A DNA stretch of 64,000 nucleotides from Polyangium sp. y55x31 (GTDB lineage Bacteria > Myxococcota_A > Polyangia > Polyangiales > Polyangiaceae), in the NCBI RefSeq assembly GCF_029946505.1, contig NZ_JARZHG010000001.1:806001-870000 (forward strand). The letters are read 5' to 3'. Position 1 is the stretch's first letter. Each line of letters opens with the position of its first letter. Shown here in pieces: positions 53,248-62,713 of the stretch. A program made the position numbers and the translations under genes. Under the pieces are notes generated by a model. It made no database searches, was not told the origin of the DNA, and worked only from the letters and a program-made list of their open reading frames with translations.

Positions 53248-54447
53248 ATGAACGACGAATCGAAACGCTGGAAGAGCGCGCGGCTCGCGCTCGCCCTCGC
53301 GATCGGCGCGAGCTCGATGATGGTCGCGTGCGGCGACGACTCGAACGGGAGCGGCGGCAACGGCGGCAGCGGTGGGAGCGGCGGCAGCGGTGGGAGCGGC
53401 GGCGCTGGTGGCGGCAGCAGCGCGTGCCTCGACCCTGCGACGTACGCGGATCTTTTCACCGTGAAGGATGCGGGGTTCTGCGTCGTGGGGCTGTACGACT
53501 CCGACGTGGTCCTCGGCTCGCCCTCGACGTGGGGGAGCCACGGCGGCCCGGTCGCGGTGAGCCCCGGACCCGCGCCGGGCTTCGTGGCGATCGAGCGCCT
53601 CACGCCGCCCGACGGCGCGATGGGCAAGCTCGACATCGACCTCGGCGACGTCGACGCGAAGATCCCGGAGATGACGTTCCTTGGAGCTCAAGCGATCGAT
53701 CTGCCCTTCTTCGACTGGACGGTCGTCTCGTACACGGCCTCCGATCTCACGGGCGAGATCATCCTGCTCGATGGCTCGCTCGTCATGGCGCGTTACCCGG
53801 TGAACGGGTTCTACGCAGGCGTCGGCGTGGGCGACGGGACGCTCGGGCGGCTGCTCTACACGGGTCTTTCGCCCGTGAACGACGCCGCGACGAAGACGAA
53901 CGCGCTCTACGCGGCCGATTCCTGCGGCACGAAGGCGACCATGCCGCGACTCGTGCCCGACGGCGACATGTCGTGCGCCGCGCCGCTCGCGGTCGACACG
54001 TTCGGCGTCGCGTCCGGCCCGATCGCCGCGGATCGCGCGGGCAACGTCTTCGTGATCATGTCGGAGGCGGGCGGTGATCAAGATGCACGCGGCTACGCGG
54101 CGGAGAAGGTCGCGCGGGGCGCGGAGCCTGCGGCCGGCGCGTCGCTCTTCAAGGTGCCGGGGTACGCGGGCAGCCTCGCCGCGATCTCGCCCGGCGCCGA
54201 CGACGCCGGCGTGCTCGCGTTCCAGCCCGTCGATGGAACGACGTTCGATTCGCTCGACGTCGTCGCGCAGCGCTACCGCGTGGAAAACGGGGCCGTCGTC
54301 CCCGAGGGCACGCCCGGTGTGCTCCTCTCGGCAGCCACGCCGGGCACGTCGCTCCCCTTCTTCACGGATGACCAGGATCGGCTCTGGGTGGTCGGTCAAC
54401 GCGGAATGAACACGACGGTCCTCGCGGTCGTGGCCCGCGTCCCCTGA
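53248..54447 (+). CDS. B12-riboswitch-controlled lipoprotein of unknown function
   Basis: 399 residues. The N-terminus has a basic start (NDESKRWKSAR), a hydrophobic stretch and lipobox MMVAC (Cys28), then a Gly/Ser tether to about residue 57. The globular part has repeated beta-strand patterns with AADRAGNVFVIMSEAGGDQ and FFTDDQDRLWVVGQRG, which suggests a beta-propeller; these are separated by roughly equal distances. GGAG lies 6 bases before the ATG, 150 bases after the B12 box. Cobalamin control suggests a role in corrinoid capture at the cell surface or a function replaced when B12 is present. No known corrinoid-binding motif is seen. Confidence 0.85.
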   Translation: MNDESKRWKSARLALALAIGASSMMVACGDDSNGSGGNGGSGGSGGSGGSGGAGGGSSACLDPATYADLFTVKDAGFCVVGLYDSDVVLGSPSTWGSHGGPVAVSPGPAPGFVAIERLTPPDGAMGKLDIDLGDVDAKIPEMTFLGAQAIDLPFFDWTVVSYTASDLTGEIILLDGSLVMARYPVNGFYAGVGVGDGTLGRLLYTGLSPVNDAATKTNALYAADSCGTKATMPRLVPDGDMSCAAPLAVDTFGVASGPIAADRAGNVFVIMSEAGGDQDARGYAAEKVARGAEPAAGASLFKVPGYAGSLAAISPGADDAGVLAFQPVDGTTFDSLDVVAQRYRVENGAVVPEGTPGVLLSAATPGTSLPFFTDDQDRLWVVGQRGMNTTVLAVVARVP

Positions 54448-54481
54448 TCCCCTGCGGTTCTCGCCCCAAGTGGTAGCCCGG

Positions 54482-54517
54482 GAGACCATGCCGCCGAACG
54501 CCGGCCGGCGTGGTCTC
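54482..54517 (+). terminator. Hairpin after the riboswitch-controlled gene
   Basis: GAGACCATGCCG pairs with CGGCGTGGTCTC (12 bp, one G-T) around a 12-base loop, 34 bases after the stop. No U-tract follows, so it may be a transcript end stabiliser or a U-less terminator. Confidence 0.45.
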
Positions 54518-54600
54518 TCGGCATCTGCACGTCGGGGGATGTATCTCCGCGACAGGGCGTGATAATCGAGGCATGACGGGGTTCCCCCATGGGAGGCGTC

Positions 54601-55221
54601 ATGAACTTCCTCGAGCCCGACACCGATCGCGTCGTCCGCGTGAGCATCGACGCCTTCCTCGAGGGAAGGCTGCGCCCGGACGTGGCCGGCGATCGGGTCT
54701 TCGAGACGAAGAACAGCCGATATCGCATGCTCGCCGGCAAGCTCGTGGCCGCGACGTCGTCGCAGCTCGTGGGCTCGGAGCTCGTCGGGTGGCTCGTCGA
54801 CGAGGAGTCCGACAAGGCGCGTGTCCTTCCGCGCTGGTCACCCGGCGCGCGCGCGGTCTTGCTCGTCAAGCGCCTCGGCCGGCACATCGTGGTCACCTCC
54901 GCGACGCTGATGATGGAGGTCGACGGCGTGCTCGTGGAGGGATCCGACACGCGCCCGATGCCGTCGGGGAAGGTGAGCACGCCCGCGATGCTCGCCGTGA
55001 CTCCACCCTCTGCGCAGGTGCCGGTGATTCCCAAGGCCGCGGCCGTGCCGCGTGGCGTCGGGATGGAGATCCCGCTGCCGGACATCGCTGCGGCGGATGC
55101 GCCGCCTTCCGCGCCGCGTGCGCCCATCAACCCTTCGACGCCGCCGCCGGGCCCGGGCCCTGCGTCGGGGAAGGTCGTTCCGTCGACCCCGACGCCCCCT
55201 GGACGAACCTCGCTCGGCTGA
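54601..55221 (+). CDS. Hypothetical protein with Pro-rich tail
   Basis: 206 residues, no signal peptide. A folded N-terminal part of about 115 residues (MNFLEPDTDRVVRVSIDAFL, RYRMLAGKLVAATSSQLVG, VLLVKRLGRHIVVTSATLMM) is followed by a Pro/Ala-rich low-complexity tail. GGAGG four bases before ATG 54601 decides this start over the in-frame ATG at 54589. Not recognised; it may be read from the same promoter as the kinase downstream, 127 bases away. Confidence 0.7.
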   Translation: MNFLEPDTDRVVRVSIDAFLEGRLRPDVAGDRVFETKNSRYRMLAGKLVAATSSQLVGSELVGWLVDEESDKARVLPRWSPGARAVLLVKRLGRHIVVTSATLMMEVDGVLVEGSDTRPMPSGKVSTPAMLAVTPPSAQVPVIPKAAAVPRGVGMEIPLPDIAAADAPPSAPRAPINPSTPPPGPGPASGKVVPSTPTPPGRTSLG

Positions 55222-55348
55222 CCACCCGGCCACCTCACGCCGGGGCAAGGAGTCAGCACAATTGACACAAGAGCGCGCCACCGGCAGACTTTTCCGCGCA
55301 ACCGGAGCGTGCCTTAGGGGGCCGCCGCTCGCCGAGGATCCAAACCCG

Positions 55349-57058
55349 ATGGCCCAGGTTCCACATATGGGCGCGTCCCGACAAGACCAGCAGGCGGAGG
55401 GCGTCGATGACCCGAAGGGGGCCGCGCCGGATCCCCTCATCGGGATGACCATCGGCGGTCGCTTCAAGATCGTCGGCGTCATCGCCCGCGGCGGCATGGG
55501 CAAGGTGTACCGGGCCGAGCAAGCGCCGCTCGGACGCATCTGCGCCCTCAAGGTCCTCTCGCCGAAGTACGAGGGCGACCGCGATCCGGAGTTCCACAAG
55601 CGCTTCTTCCTCGAAGCGTCGATCGCCGCGAAGCTCACGCACCCGAACACGGTCACCGTGTTCGATTACGGGCAGAGCGACGACATCTATTACATCGCGA
55701 TGGAGTTCGTCGACGGCAAGACGCTCCACCGCGTGCTGCGCGAGGAAGGCCCGTTCCCCGAGGGACGCACCTGCCACATCGCCCGGCAGATCTGCCGCTC
55801 GCTGCGCGAGGCGCACCAGATCGGCGTCGTGCACCGCGACCTCAAGCCGGGCAACGTGCTCCTGACGCAACACGGCGACGAACGGGACAACGTCAAGGTC
55901 CTCGACTTCGGCCTCGTCAAGGACGTGACCGGCGAGGCCGAGGATCTCACGCAACAAGGCCTGTTCATGGGCTCGCCGAAGTACATGGCGCCCGAGCAGA
56001 TCGTGGGCGCGGAGGTCTCGGCGCGCACGGACATCTACTCGCTCGGCGTGATGCTCTACGAGATGCTCTGCGGCAAGGTGCCCTTCGACAAGGGCCCCGG
56101 CGTCGGCACGCTCATGGCGCACGTGAACGACCCGCCGCCGCCGATGATCCACTACAACCCGAACCTCGTGATCTCCGAGGAGATGGAGGCGATCGTCCTC
56201 CGCTGTCTCGAGAAGGATCCGCAGCGTCGCTTCGGGACCATGGACGAGCTGCTCAGCGCGCTGAAGCGTTGCGGCGGCGGCGCCGAGGAGATGATGACGG
56301 GGCCGTACCAGGCCTACGCGCACTCCGGCGCGTTCGGCCGCGCGCGACACCTCGACAGCCTCCCGCCCGGCGACACGACCGGCCTCTCGGGCCCGCTGCG
56401 CAGGCCCTCGGGTCCGCCCGGCGACAGCGGCCCTTCGACGTCGCTCTCGCTCTCCGGCGCGCGTCCCGCGGCGCTCGGCTTCAGCAGCCCGAGCACGCTC
56501 ACCGATCCGCTCGCGGCCTCGCAGCCGATGGCCGTGCCCGACCCCGACGCGCTCTCCGGCCAGAGCGGCAAACGTCGGTTCATGTTGATCACGGGCGTCC
56601 TCGTGCTCGGCTTCGTGGGCATCATCATCACGCTCACGCAGACACGCGGCTCCGGCGACACGACGGCGAACAGCGCTACGCCCGCGACGACGCCGCCGCC
56701 CACGCCCACGCAGGCCACGCCGCAGACGCCTGCGCGTACGGGCGATCGCGTGGTGCACATCGAGAGTGATCCTTCCGGCGCGAGCGTCATGGAGGGCAGC
56801 GAGACGCTCTGCGGAGGCACGCCCTGCGACGTGACGTTCCGCGGCGCCGGCGCTGCGGCCGACGTCGTGCACAGCCTCACGCTGTCGAAGAAGGGCTACC
56901 AGTCGAAGACCATCAAGGTCACGGTCGTCGAGGAGAAGGTGAAGGTCACGCTCGACGCCGCCGCGGGCACCGTGCGCACCGCGCCCGCCACGACGAAGAC
57001 CGGCGGGAACAAGGATCCGAACTACAAGCCGGACCCTTACAAAGGCAATCCTTACTGA
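55349..57058 (+). CDS. Ser/Thr protein kinase with membrane anchor and PEGA domain
   Basis: 569 residues. The kinase domain (about 35-300) has IARGGMGKVYRAEQ, the catalytic Lys in CALKVL, HRDLKPGN, DFGLVK and the activation segment MGSPKYMAPEQ. After a Ser/Pro-rich linker comes one membrane helix (FMLITGVLVLGFVGIIITL) and an outer PEGA domain (about 465-545: VHIESDPSGASVMEGSETLC, LTLSKKGYQSKTIKVTV). PEGA units outside the membrane may sense wall or surface ligands. Ends NYKPDPYKGNPY. ATG 55349 begins a short polar leader before the kinase domain. A TonB-type receptor gene follows 79 bases later. Confidence 0.92.
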   Translation: MAQVPHMGASRQDQQAEGVDDPKGAAPDPLIGMTIGGRFKIVGVIARGGMGKVYRAEQAPLGRICALKVLSPKYEGDRDPEFHKRFFLEASIAAKLTHPNTVTVFDYGQSDDIYYIAMEFVDGKTLHRVLREEGPFPEGRTCHIARQICRSLREAHQIGVVHRDLKPGNVLLTQHGDERDNVKVLDFGLVKDVTGEAEDLTQQGLFMGSPKYMAPEQIVGAEVSARTDIYSLGVMLYEMLCGKVPFDKGPGVGTLMAHVNDPPPPMIHYNPNLVISEEMEAIVLRCLEKDPQRRFGTMDELLSALKRCGGGAEEMMTGPYQAYAHSGAFGRARHLDSLPPGDTTGLSGPLRRPSGPPGDSGPSTSLSLSGARPAALGFSSPSTLTDPLAASQPMAVPDPDALSGQSGKRRFMLITGVLVLGFVGIIITLTQTRGSGDTTANSATPATTPPPTPTQATPQTPARTGDRVVHIESDPSGASVMEGSETLCGGTPCDVTFRGAGAAADVVHSLTLSKKGYQSKTIKVTVVEEKVKVTLDAAAGTVRTAPATTKTGGNKDPNYKPDPYKGNPY

Positions 57059-57137
57059 CGCGCGCGCGCGCCGCCGAAATGGCGGTGAGGCGTGATGCGG
57101 GCTCGTGTAGAGTGCGGTTTGCCCCCGAGGAACCGCC

Positions 57138-59786
57138 ATGTCGTCCGAGCCCTCATCCGCCCACCGTGACGCGCCCTCTTCCTCCACGGAGCCACGACGC
57201 TCGCGCCCGACGCGCGTGCTCGTCGCGCTCGCCCTCGCCTTCGCCACGGCCCTCGCCGCGGGCCCCGCGATGGCCGACGCGCGCACCGAGGCGAGGCGGC
57301 ACTTCCGCGCCGGCATGGAGCTCATCAGCAAGGGCAATTATCCCGAGGGCATCAAGGAGCTCGAGCGCGCGCAGGAAATCCTCCCGCACCCGAACGTCCT
57401 CTTCAACATCGCCCGCGCGCACGCCGAGGCCGGCAACCTCGAGCAGGCCATCACCGCGTACAAGCAGTACGTCGCGTCCGATCCGCCCGACCGCGCCGAG
57501 GCCGCGCAGGTCCTGAAGCAGCTCGAAGAGAAGCTCGCGCTGCAGCGCGCCGAGCAAGCGAAGAACACCGAGCCGCCGAAGACGAACGAGGGCGACACCA
57601 AACCCGGCGACACGAAGCCTGGCGACACCACGCCCGGCGATACGAAGCCCGGCGACACCAAGCCGAGCGACACGAAGCCCGGCGATACGAAGCCCGGCGA
57701 CACCACGCCGAGCGACACGAAGCCCGGTGATACGAAGCCCGGCGACGCGAAGGCGCAGGCCGACGTCAACAAGATCGTCGGCAAGGCGCGCGACGAGGAC
57801 GTCTACCGCGAGACGGTCATCACGGCTTCACGCGGCGCCCAGAGCCCGCTCGACTCGCCGAACTCGACCACGATCATCACGCGGCAGGACATCCGCCTCT
57901 CGGGCATCACGCGGATCCCCGAGCTGCTCCGTCGTGTGCCCGGCATGGACGTCATGCAAATCACGGGCGGCGACACGAACGTCTCGATGCGCGGCTTCAA
58001 CAGCCGCCTCGCGAACAAGCTGCTCGTGCTCATCAACGGGCAGCGGCCCGCGTACCTCGACATCCTCGGCTCGACGTTCTGGGAGACGCTCTCGATCGAC
58101 GTCGATCAGATCGAGCGCATCGAGGTCGTGCGTGGCCCGGGCTCCGCGCTCTACGGCGCGAACGCGTTCGCCGGCGTCGTCAACATCATCACGATCGCGC
58201 CGGGCGAGGGACGCACGGGCTTCCGCGTGGGCTACGGCGACACCGGCCAGGGCTACGGTTCGGCGTGGGCCACCGGGCGCGACGGTGACTTCGGGTATCG
58301 CGCGTCGGTCGGTTACACGCGGTATTCGCGGTGGACGCGCGAGGTGCAGGACGGACGCCAGGACGTCGTGGTGTTCGATCCGAACCAGAACCTCGGCGCG
58401 GAGAACCTGCGCGTCGACATCCGCCTCTCGCAGCGGTTCAAGAACAACCGCGAGCTTCAGATCGGCGGCGGCTTCGCGCGCAGCGACATCGACGTCTACG
58501 GCATCGGCCCGTTCAACGACTACCGCGCCCGCTTCGACAACTCCGACATCACCGCGCTCTTCAAGACCGAAAACTTTTCCGCGCGCGTCTTTTACGCTCG
58601 GGTCGCCGCGCAGACCTCGTCGAACCACGACTACTACGGCCACACGCTCTTCCCGAGCCAGGCGAACCAGAACGTCGTCGACGCCGAGCTCAACTTCTTC
58701 AAGGACGTCACGTGGCCGAAGTCGGTCGATCACAGCCTCCGCGCCGGCGCCGCGTACCGCTTGAAGTCGATCACCTGGACGTACCTGCAGGACGACACGC
58801 CGATCGAGAACTGGGGCTCGCTCTTCCTCCAGGACACGCTGCGCTTCGGCAAGAAAGTGCAGCTCGTCGTCTCGGGCCGCGCCGACTACGTGCCCTACCT
58901 CGAGACCGTGAAGGTCTCGCCGCGCGGCTCGCTCATCATCAAGCCGACCGATCTCCAGTCGATCCGCGTGAGCGGCTCGACGGCGTTCCGCAACACGACC
59001 TTCCTCGAGTCGTACCTCGACCTTCCGATCCAGCTCCAGCTCCCGGGCGTCGAGCTGATCTCGGCGTCGAAGCGTTACGAGGACACGTCGTTCCGGCTCC
59101 GGCCCGAGAGCATCATCACGGCCGAGGCGAGCTACCTGAACCAGATGAGCGATCGTTTCGAGTTCGAAGCGACCGCCTATTACAACCGCATCTCGGACCT
59201 GATCGCGCTCGCCGGTGAGCGGCCGCTCACGCTGGCGAACCGCGCCGACGGGCTCGGCGGGCTCAATCCGGAGACGGGCCGCTATACGGTCGGCTTCGGC
59301 GGATGGCTCAACCGCTGCGACATCCAGAACGTGTTCGGCGGTGAGGTCGGCACGCGCGTCTACCCGATCGAGGGCCTCGACCTCTTCGCGAACTACGCGC
59401 TGAACCTGTCCTCGCAGGAGCTGCCGGACGGCTGCTCGGCGCCGACGGATCAGCGCACGAGCCGGCACAAGATCAACGTGGGCGTCCAGCTCCGCACGAA
59501 GCCCGGCATCGACGGCGAGATCACCTTCCACTACCAGTCGGCGCAGACCTGGGCCGAGCAGGTCGCCACGCTCTCCGGCATCCAGGTGCAGACCTTCGAC
59601 GTCCCCGGCTACGCTCTCCTGAACGGGCGCATCGGGTGGCGCTTCCCGATCGCCAGCACGACGGGCGAGGTCTCGCTCGTCGTGTACAACGCGCTCGCGG
59701 GCGTCGCCGAGGACCCGCCGCAGATGCACCCCTTCGGCAACCGCGTCGGTCGCCGCATCATGGGCTTCTTCCAGCACACGCTGTAG
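57138..59786 (+). CDS. TonB-dependent receptor with N-terminal TPR domain
   Basis: 882 residues. After a signal sequence (RVLVALALAFATALAAGPAMA) comes a TPR region (about 48-140: TEARRHFRAGMELISKGNYP, PNVLFNIARAHAEAGNLEQA). Ten pentapeptides of the form GDTKP (residues 152-201) link it to a TonB-box-like ETVITAS (225-231), a plug domain (about 235-350, with DIRLSGITRIPELLRRVPG, IEVVRGPGSALYGANAFAG) and a 22-strand-type barrel. This is an outer-membrane importer energised by TonB. A TPR domain ahead of the TonB box is unusual and could bind periplasmic partners. Ligand unknown; no TonB or ABC importer adjacent. GAGGAACC precedes the ATG. Confidence 0.92.
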   Translation: MSSEPSSAHRDAPSSSTEPRRSRPTRVLVALALAFATALAAGPAMADARTEARRHFRAGMELISKGNYPEGIKELERAQEILPHPNVLFNIARAHAEAGNLEQAITAYKQYVASDPPDRAEAAQVLKQLEEKLALQRAEQAKNTEPPKTNEGDTKPGDTKPGDTTPGDTKPGDTKPSDTKPGDTKPGDTTPSDTKPGDTKPGDAKAQADVNKIVGKARDEDVYRETVITASRGAQSPLDSPNSTTIITRQDIRLSGITRIPELLRRVPGMDVMQITGGDTNVSMRGFNSRLANKLLVLINGQRPAYLDILGSTFWETLSIDVDQIERIEVVRGPGSALYGANAFAGVVNIITIAPGEGRTGFRVGYGDTGQGYGSAWATGRDGDFGYRASVGYTRYSRWTREVQDGRQDVVVFDPNQNLGAENLRVDIRLSQRFKNNRELQIGGGFARSDIDVYGIGPFNDYRARFDNSDITALFKTENFSARVFYARVAAQTSSNHDYYGHTLFPSQANQNVVDAELNFFKDVTWPKSVDHSLRAGAAYRLKSITWTYLQDDTPIENWGSLFLQDTLRFGKKVQLVVSGRADYVPYLETVKVSPRGSLIIKPTDLQSIRVSGSTAFRNTTFLESYLDLPIQLQLPGVELISASKRYEDTSFRLRPESIITAEASYLNQMSDRFEFEATAYYNRISDLIALAGERPLTLANRADGLGGLNPETGRYTVGFGGWLNRCDIQNVFGGEVGTRVYPIEGLDLFANYALNLSSQELPDGCSAPTDQRTSRHKINVGVQLRTKPGIDGEITFHYQSAQTWAEQVATLSGIQVQTFDVPGYALLNGRIGWRFPIASTTGEVSLVVYNALAGVAEDPPQMHPFGNRVGRRIMGFFQHTL
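57591..57740 (+). repeat. Ten tandem 15-bp coding repeats (GDTKP)
   Basis: Ten consecutive units encode GDTKP with variants GDTTP and SDTKP, followed by a degenerate GDAKA. The linker lies between the TPR and plug domains of the TonB-dependent receptor. Confidence 0.9.
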
Positions 59787-59795
59787 AGGTTTCGC

Positions 59796-61199
59796 TTGGA
59801 CATCCAGTTCGTCGGTGCGGCGCAGACCGTCACCGGTTCGATGCACGTCGTCCGCACCGAACACGCCACCGTGCTGCTCGACTGCGGCCTGTTCCAGGGC
59901 CGGCGGCGCGAGTCGTTCGAGTACAACCGCCGCCTGCGCGTGCCCGCGCGCGAGATCTCGGCCGTGGTGCTCTCGCACGCGCACATCGATCACTCGGGCG
60001 CGCTCCCGATGCTCGCGAAAAACGGCTTCGACGGGCTCGTGTATGCGACGCCGGCGACGCGTGATCTCGCGGCGCTCATGCTCCGCGACGCGGCGGCGAT
60101 TCAGCAGGCCGATGCGCGGTACCTGAACAAGCAATCCGTGCGGGAGGGTCGCGAGGACGAGCTCGTCGAGCCGATCTACGGCGAGGAAGACGTGCTCGAC
60201 GCGATCTCGCGGTTCGTCTCGGTCCCCTACCACCGCTCGATCCCGATCGCGGACGGCGTGCGCCTGACCTTCCTCGACGCAGGGCACGTGCTCGGCAGCG
60301 CGATCACGGTGCTCGACGTCGAAGAGCGCGGGAAGAAGCGGCGCATCGTCTTCACCGGGGATCTCGGCCGCGCCGCCAGGCCCATCCTGCGTGATCCCGA
60401 GGTCCCCGAGGGCGCAGACGTCCTCATCACCGAGAGCACGTACGGCGATCGCCTGCACGACGGCGTCGACAAGATGGAGGACGACCTCGCGCGTGTCGTC
60501 ACCCGGACGATAGGCCGGGGGGGAAAAGTCTTCATCCCCTCATTCGCGCTCGAGCGCGCGCAGGAGGTGATCTTCGCGCTGAAGAAGCTGCGCAAGGCGG
60601 GGCAGATCCCGCGCGTGCCGGTCTACGTCGACTCGCCGCTGACGGTCCGCATCACGGACGTCTTCAAGCTCCACCCCGAGTGTTACGACGCCGAGGCGCG
60701 CGAACTGCTCCGCGGCACGGACACGCCCTTCGACTTCGAGGACCTCGAGTACATCGAGGACAAGGAGCGCAGCAAGGAGATCGGCGGCGAAGGCAGCGCG
60801 ATCGTCATCTCGGCGAGCGGCATGTGCGAGGCCGGCCGCATCCTCCATCACCTGAAGAACGGCGTGGAGGATCCGCGGAACACGGTGCTGATCGTGGGCT
60901 ACCAGGCGCAACACACGCTCGGCCGGAGGCTCGTGGAGAAACGCGCGCGGGTGCGGATCTTCGGCGTCGAGCGTGAGCGGCGCGCGGACGTCGTGGTCCT
61001 GAACGGCTTCAGCGCGCACGCCGATCAGCGGGATCTCGTGGCCTACGCGGACGCTTGCCGCGCCCGCGGCCCGGCGTCCACGATCGCGCTCGTGCACGGC
61101 GACCCCCAGCCGCAACGTATCCTCGCCGAGAAGATGCGCGACCGTGGGCACGGCTCGATCGTGATCCCCGCGCCGAACGACAAACTCGAGATCGTTTGA
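59796..61199 (+). CDS. Metallo-beta-lactamase / beta-CASP RNA-processing-type nuclease
   Basis: 467 residues. The zinc motif HxHxDH is present at H61-H63-D65-H66 (LSHAHIDHSG). DAGHVLGSAI and VFTGDLGR supply further ligands. The beta-CASP insert (about 205-390) contains FIPSFALERAQEV and ISASGMCEAGRILHH, and the C-terminal KMK-like motif is GFSAHADQRDL. The family corresponds to archaeal/bacterial CPSF-type RNA exonucleases (YsgA/RNase J relatives). TTG start at 59796 with AGAGGT 5 bases upstream; it follows the receptor gene by 9 bases and may be co-transcribed. Convergent with selA, 3 bases away. Confidence 0.9.
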   Translation: MDIQFVGAAQTVTGSMHVVRTEHATVLLDCGLFQGRRRESFEYNRRLRVPAREISAVVLSHAHIDHSGALPMLAKNGFDGLVYATPATRDLAALMLRDAAAIQQADARYLNKQSVREGREDELVEPIYGEEDVLDAISRFVSVPYHRSIPIADGVRLTFLDAGHVLGSAITVLDVEERGKKRRIVFTGDLGRAARPILRDPEVPEGADVLITESTYGDRLHDGVDKMEDDLARVVTRTIGRGGKVFIPSFALERAQEVIFALKKLRKAGQIPRVPVYVDSPLTVRITDVFKLHPECYDAEARELLRGTDTPFDFEDLEYIEDKERSKEIGGEGSAIVISASGMCEAGRILHHLKNGVEDPRNTVLIVGYQAQHTLGRRLVEKRARVRIFGVERERRADVVVLNGFSAHADQRDLVAYADACRARGPASTIALVHGDPQPQRILAEKMRDRGHGSIVIPAPNDKLEIV

Positions 61200-61202
61200 C
61201 GT

Positions 61203-62606
61203 TCAACCTTTCACGGCGTGAACGATCGCCGCGACGAGCGGCTCGTCCTCGCCGTCGAGCAAGGTGCGCACGTCGAAGAGGATCCGGCCTTCCTGCACGC
61301 GCGGCAGGACCGGCGGATCTCCCGCGCGGAGGCGCTCCGCGATCGCCGCGAGCGCGCCGCCCGCCCCTTCGATCGCCACGCCGAACGAGGGCAGCGGCTC
61401 CTCGGCGCACGCGCCTCCCCCCACGGCGCCCCCGATCTCCACGACGGATGACGTCACACCCTTTCGCGCGAGCTCGGCCTGGATCCGCTCGGCCCGCGCG
61501 CGCACGGCGGAGAGCGGCGCGCGCAGCGCGGCCAGGGTCGGGATCGCGTCGAGGTCGCCTTCGAGGTACGCGGCGAGCGTTGCTTCCAGCGCGACCAGCG
61601 GGAGCCGACCGAGCCGCAATGCGCGCGCCAGCGGATCTTTCCGGCACGCCGCGACGAGATCGGCGCGCCCCACGATCGCTCCGCCCTGCGGACCGCCGAG
61701 CACTTTGTCGGTGCTGAAACAAACCACGTCGGATCCCGCCTCGACCGAGCTCCGCACGCTCGGCTCGCCCGACAACCCGAGCGGCTCGAGATCCACGATC
61801 GCGCCGCCGCCGAGGTCCTCCAGCAAGAGCACCTTCCGCTCGCGCGCGAGCGCCGCGAGCGCTCCATGATCCGGCCGCTCGACGAACCCCACCTGACGGA
61901 AATTTCCTTGATGCACGCGCAGGATCGCCGCTGCGTCGGGCGCCGCATCGAGCGCGCGCGCGTAGTCCGCGATCCGCGTCTTGTTCGTCGTGCCCACCTC
62001 GACGAGCCGCGCGCCCGATCGCGCCATCACGTCGGGCACCCGGAACCCTCCGCCGATCTCCACGAGCTCGCCGCGCGACACCACGACGGGCCGGCCCGCC
62101 GCGAGCGCGCCCAGCATCAAGAGCACGGCCGCGGCGTTGTTGTTCACGACGAGCGCCGCCTCCGCGCCCGAGAGCTCGCAGAGCGCGTCCTCCGCGAACG
62201 CGCCGCGACGCCCGCGCCTCCCCGTCGCGAGATCGATCTCGATCGACGTGTACCCCGAAGCCGAGCTCGCGAGTGCGTCGGCCACACGCGCGCCGAGCGG
62301 AGCACGTCCGAGGTTCGTGTGCAGCACGACGCCCGTCGCGTTGATCACCCGACGCGCGCGCGTCCGGAGCGTTCGTTCGGCGTGCGCCGCGATGCGAAGC
62401 GCCACGTCCTCCGCGGAAGGACACGGCGCGCCGCCGCGCACGGCGTCACGTGCTTCGTCGAGAAATCGCCGCACGAGACGCGTCAGCGCAGCGACGCCGA
62501 GCTTGCGCTTGGCCTCTGCGAGGGACGGACTCGCGAGGACACGGTCCACCCGTGGGATGCCCCGCAGATCCACGCTCCCTGTCCCTCGCGTTTCCTCCTC
62601 GCCCAT
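61203..62606 (-). CDS. selA: L-seryl-tRNA(Sec) selenium transferase
   Basis: 467 residues, full length. The segment INATGVVLHTNLGRAPLG and the PLP lysine in CFSTDKVLGGPQGG (Lys301) are diagnostic. SelA converts Ser-tRNA(Sec) to Sec-tRNA(Sec) using selenophosphate. Its presence implies that the organism makes selenoproteins, but selB, selD and the tRNA-Sec gene are not in this window. ATG start with GAGGAAACGCGAGG-like sequence beginning inside the gene; the upstream gap to the divergent protease is 107 bases. Confidence 0.95.
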   Translation of the reverse strand: MGEEETRGTGSVDLRGIPRVDRVLASPSLAEAKRKLGVAALTRLVRRFLDEARDAVRGGAPCPSAEDVALRIAAHAERTLRTRARRVINATGVVLHTNLGRAPLGARVADALASSASGYTSIEIDLATGRRGRRGAFAEDALCELSGAEAALVVNNNAAAVLLMLGALAAGRPVVVSRGELVEIGGGFRVPDVMARSGARLVEVGTTNKTRIADYARALDAAPDAAAILRVHQGNFRQVGFVERPDHGALAALARERKVLLLEDLGGGAIVDLEPLGLSGEPSVRSSVEAGSDVVCFSTDKVLGGPQGGAIVGRADLVAACRKDPLARALRLGRLPLVALEATLAAYLEGDLDAIPTLAALRAPLSAVRARAERIQAELARKGVTSSVVEIGGAVGGGACAEEPLPSFGVAIEGAGGALAAIAERLRAGDPPVLPRVQEGRILFDVRTLLDGEDEPLVAAIVHAVKG

Positions 62607-62713
62607 CGGCTGCTACATCTAGCTGCTCTCCGCTGCTTCTCCCGTACTTTTTGCGCACACACACTTACGCGGCCTCGCCAGAACCCGCGCCGCGCGGGGC
62701 CGATGAGGAGACG

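Noticed and set aside
57591-57740. Regular 15-bp repeats considered as a CRISPR-like array
   Set aside because: Units are adjacent with no spacers and keep a reading frame encoding GDTKP, so they are a coding linker.
62607-62713. tRNA-Sec gene beside selA
   Set aside because: The 107-base gap has no cloverleaf-like pairing or CCA-type end.
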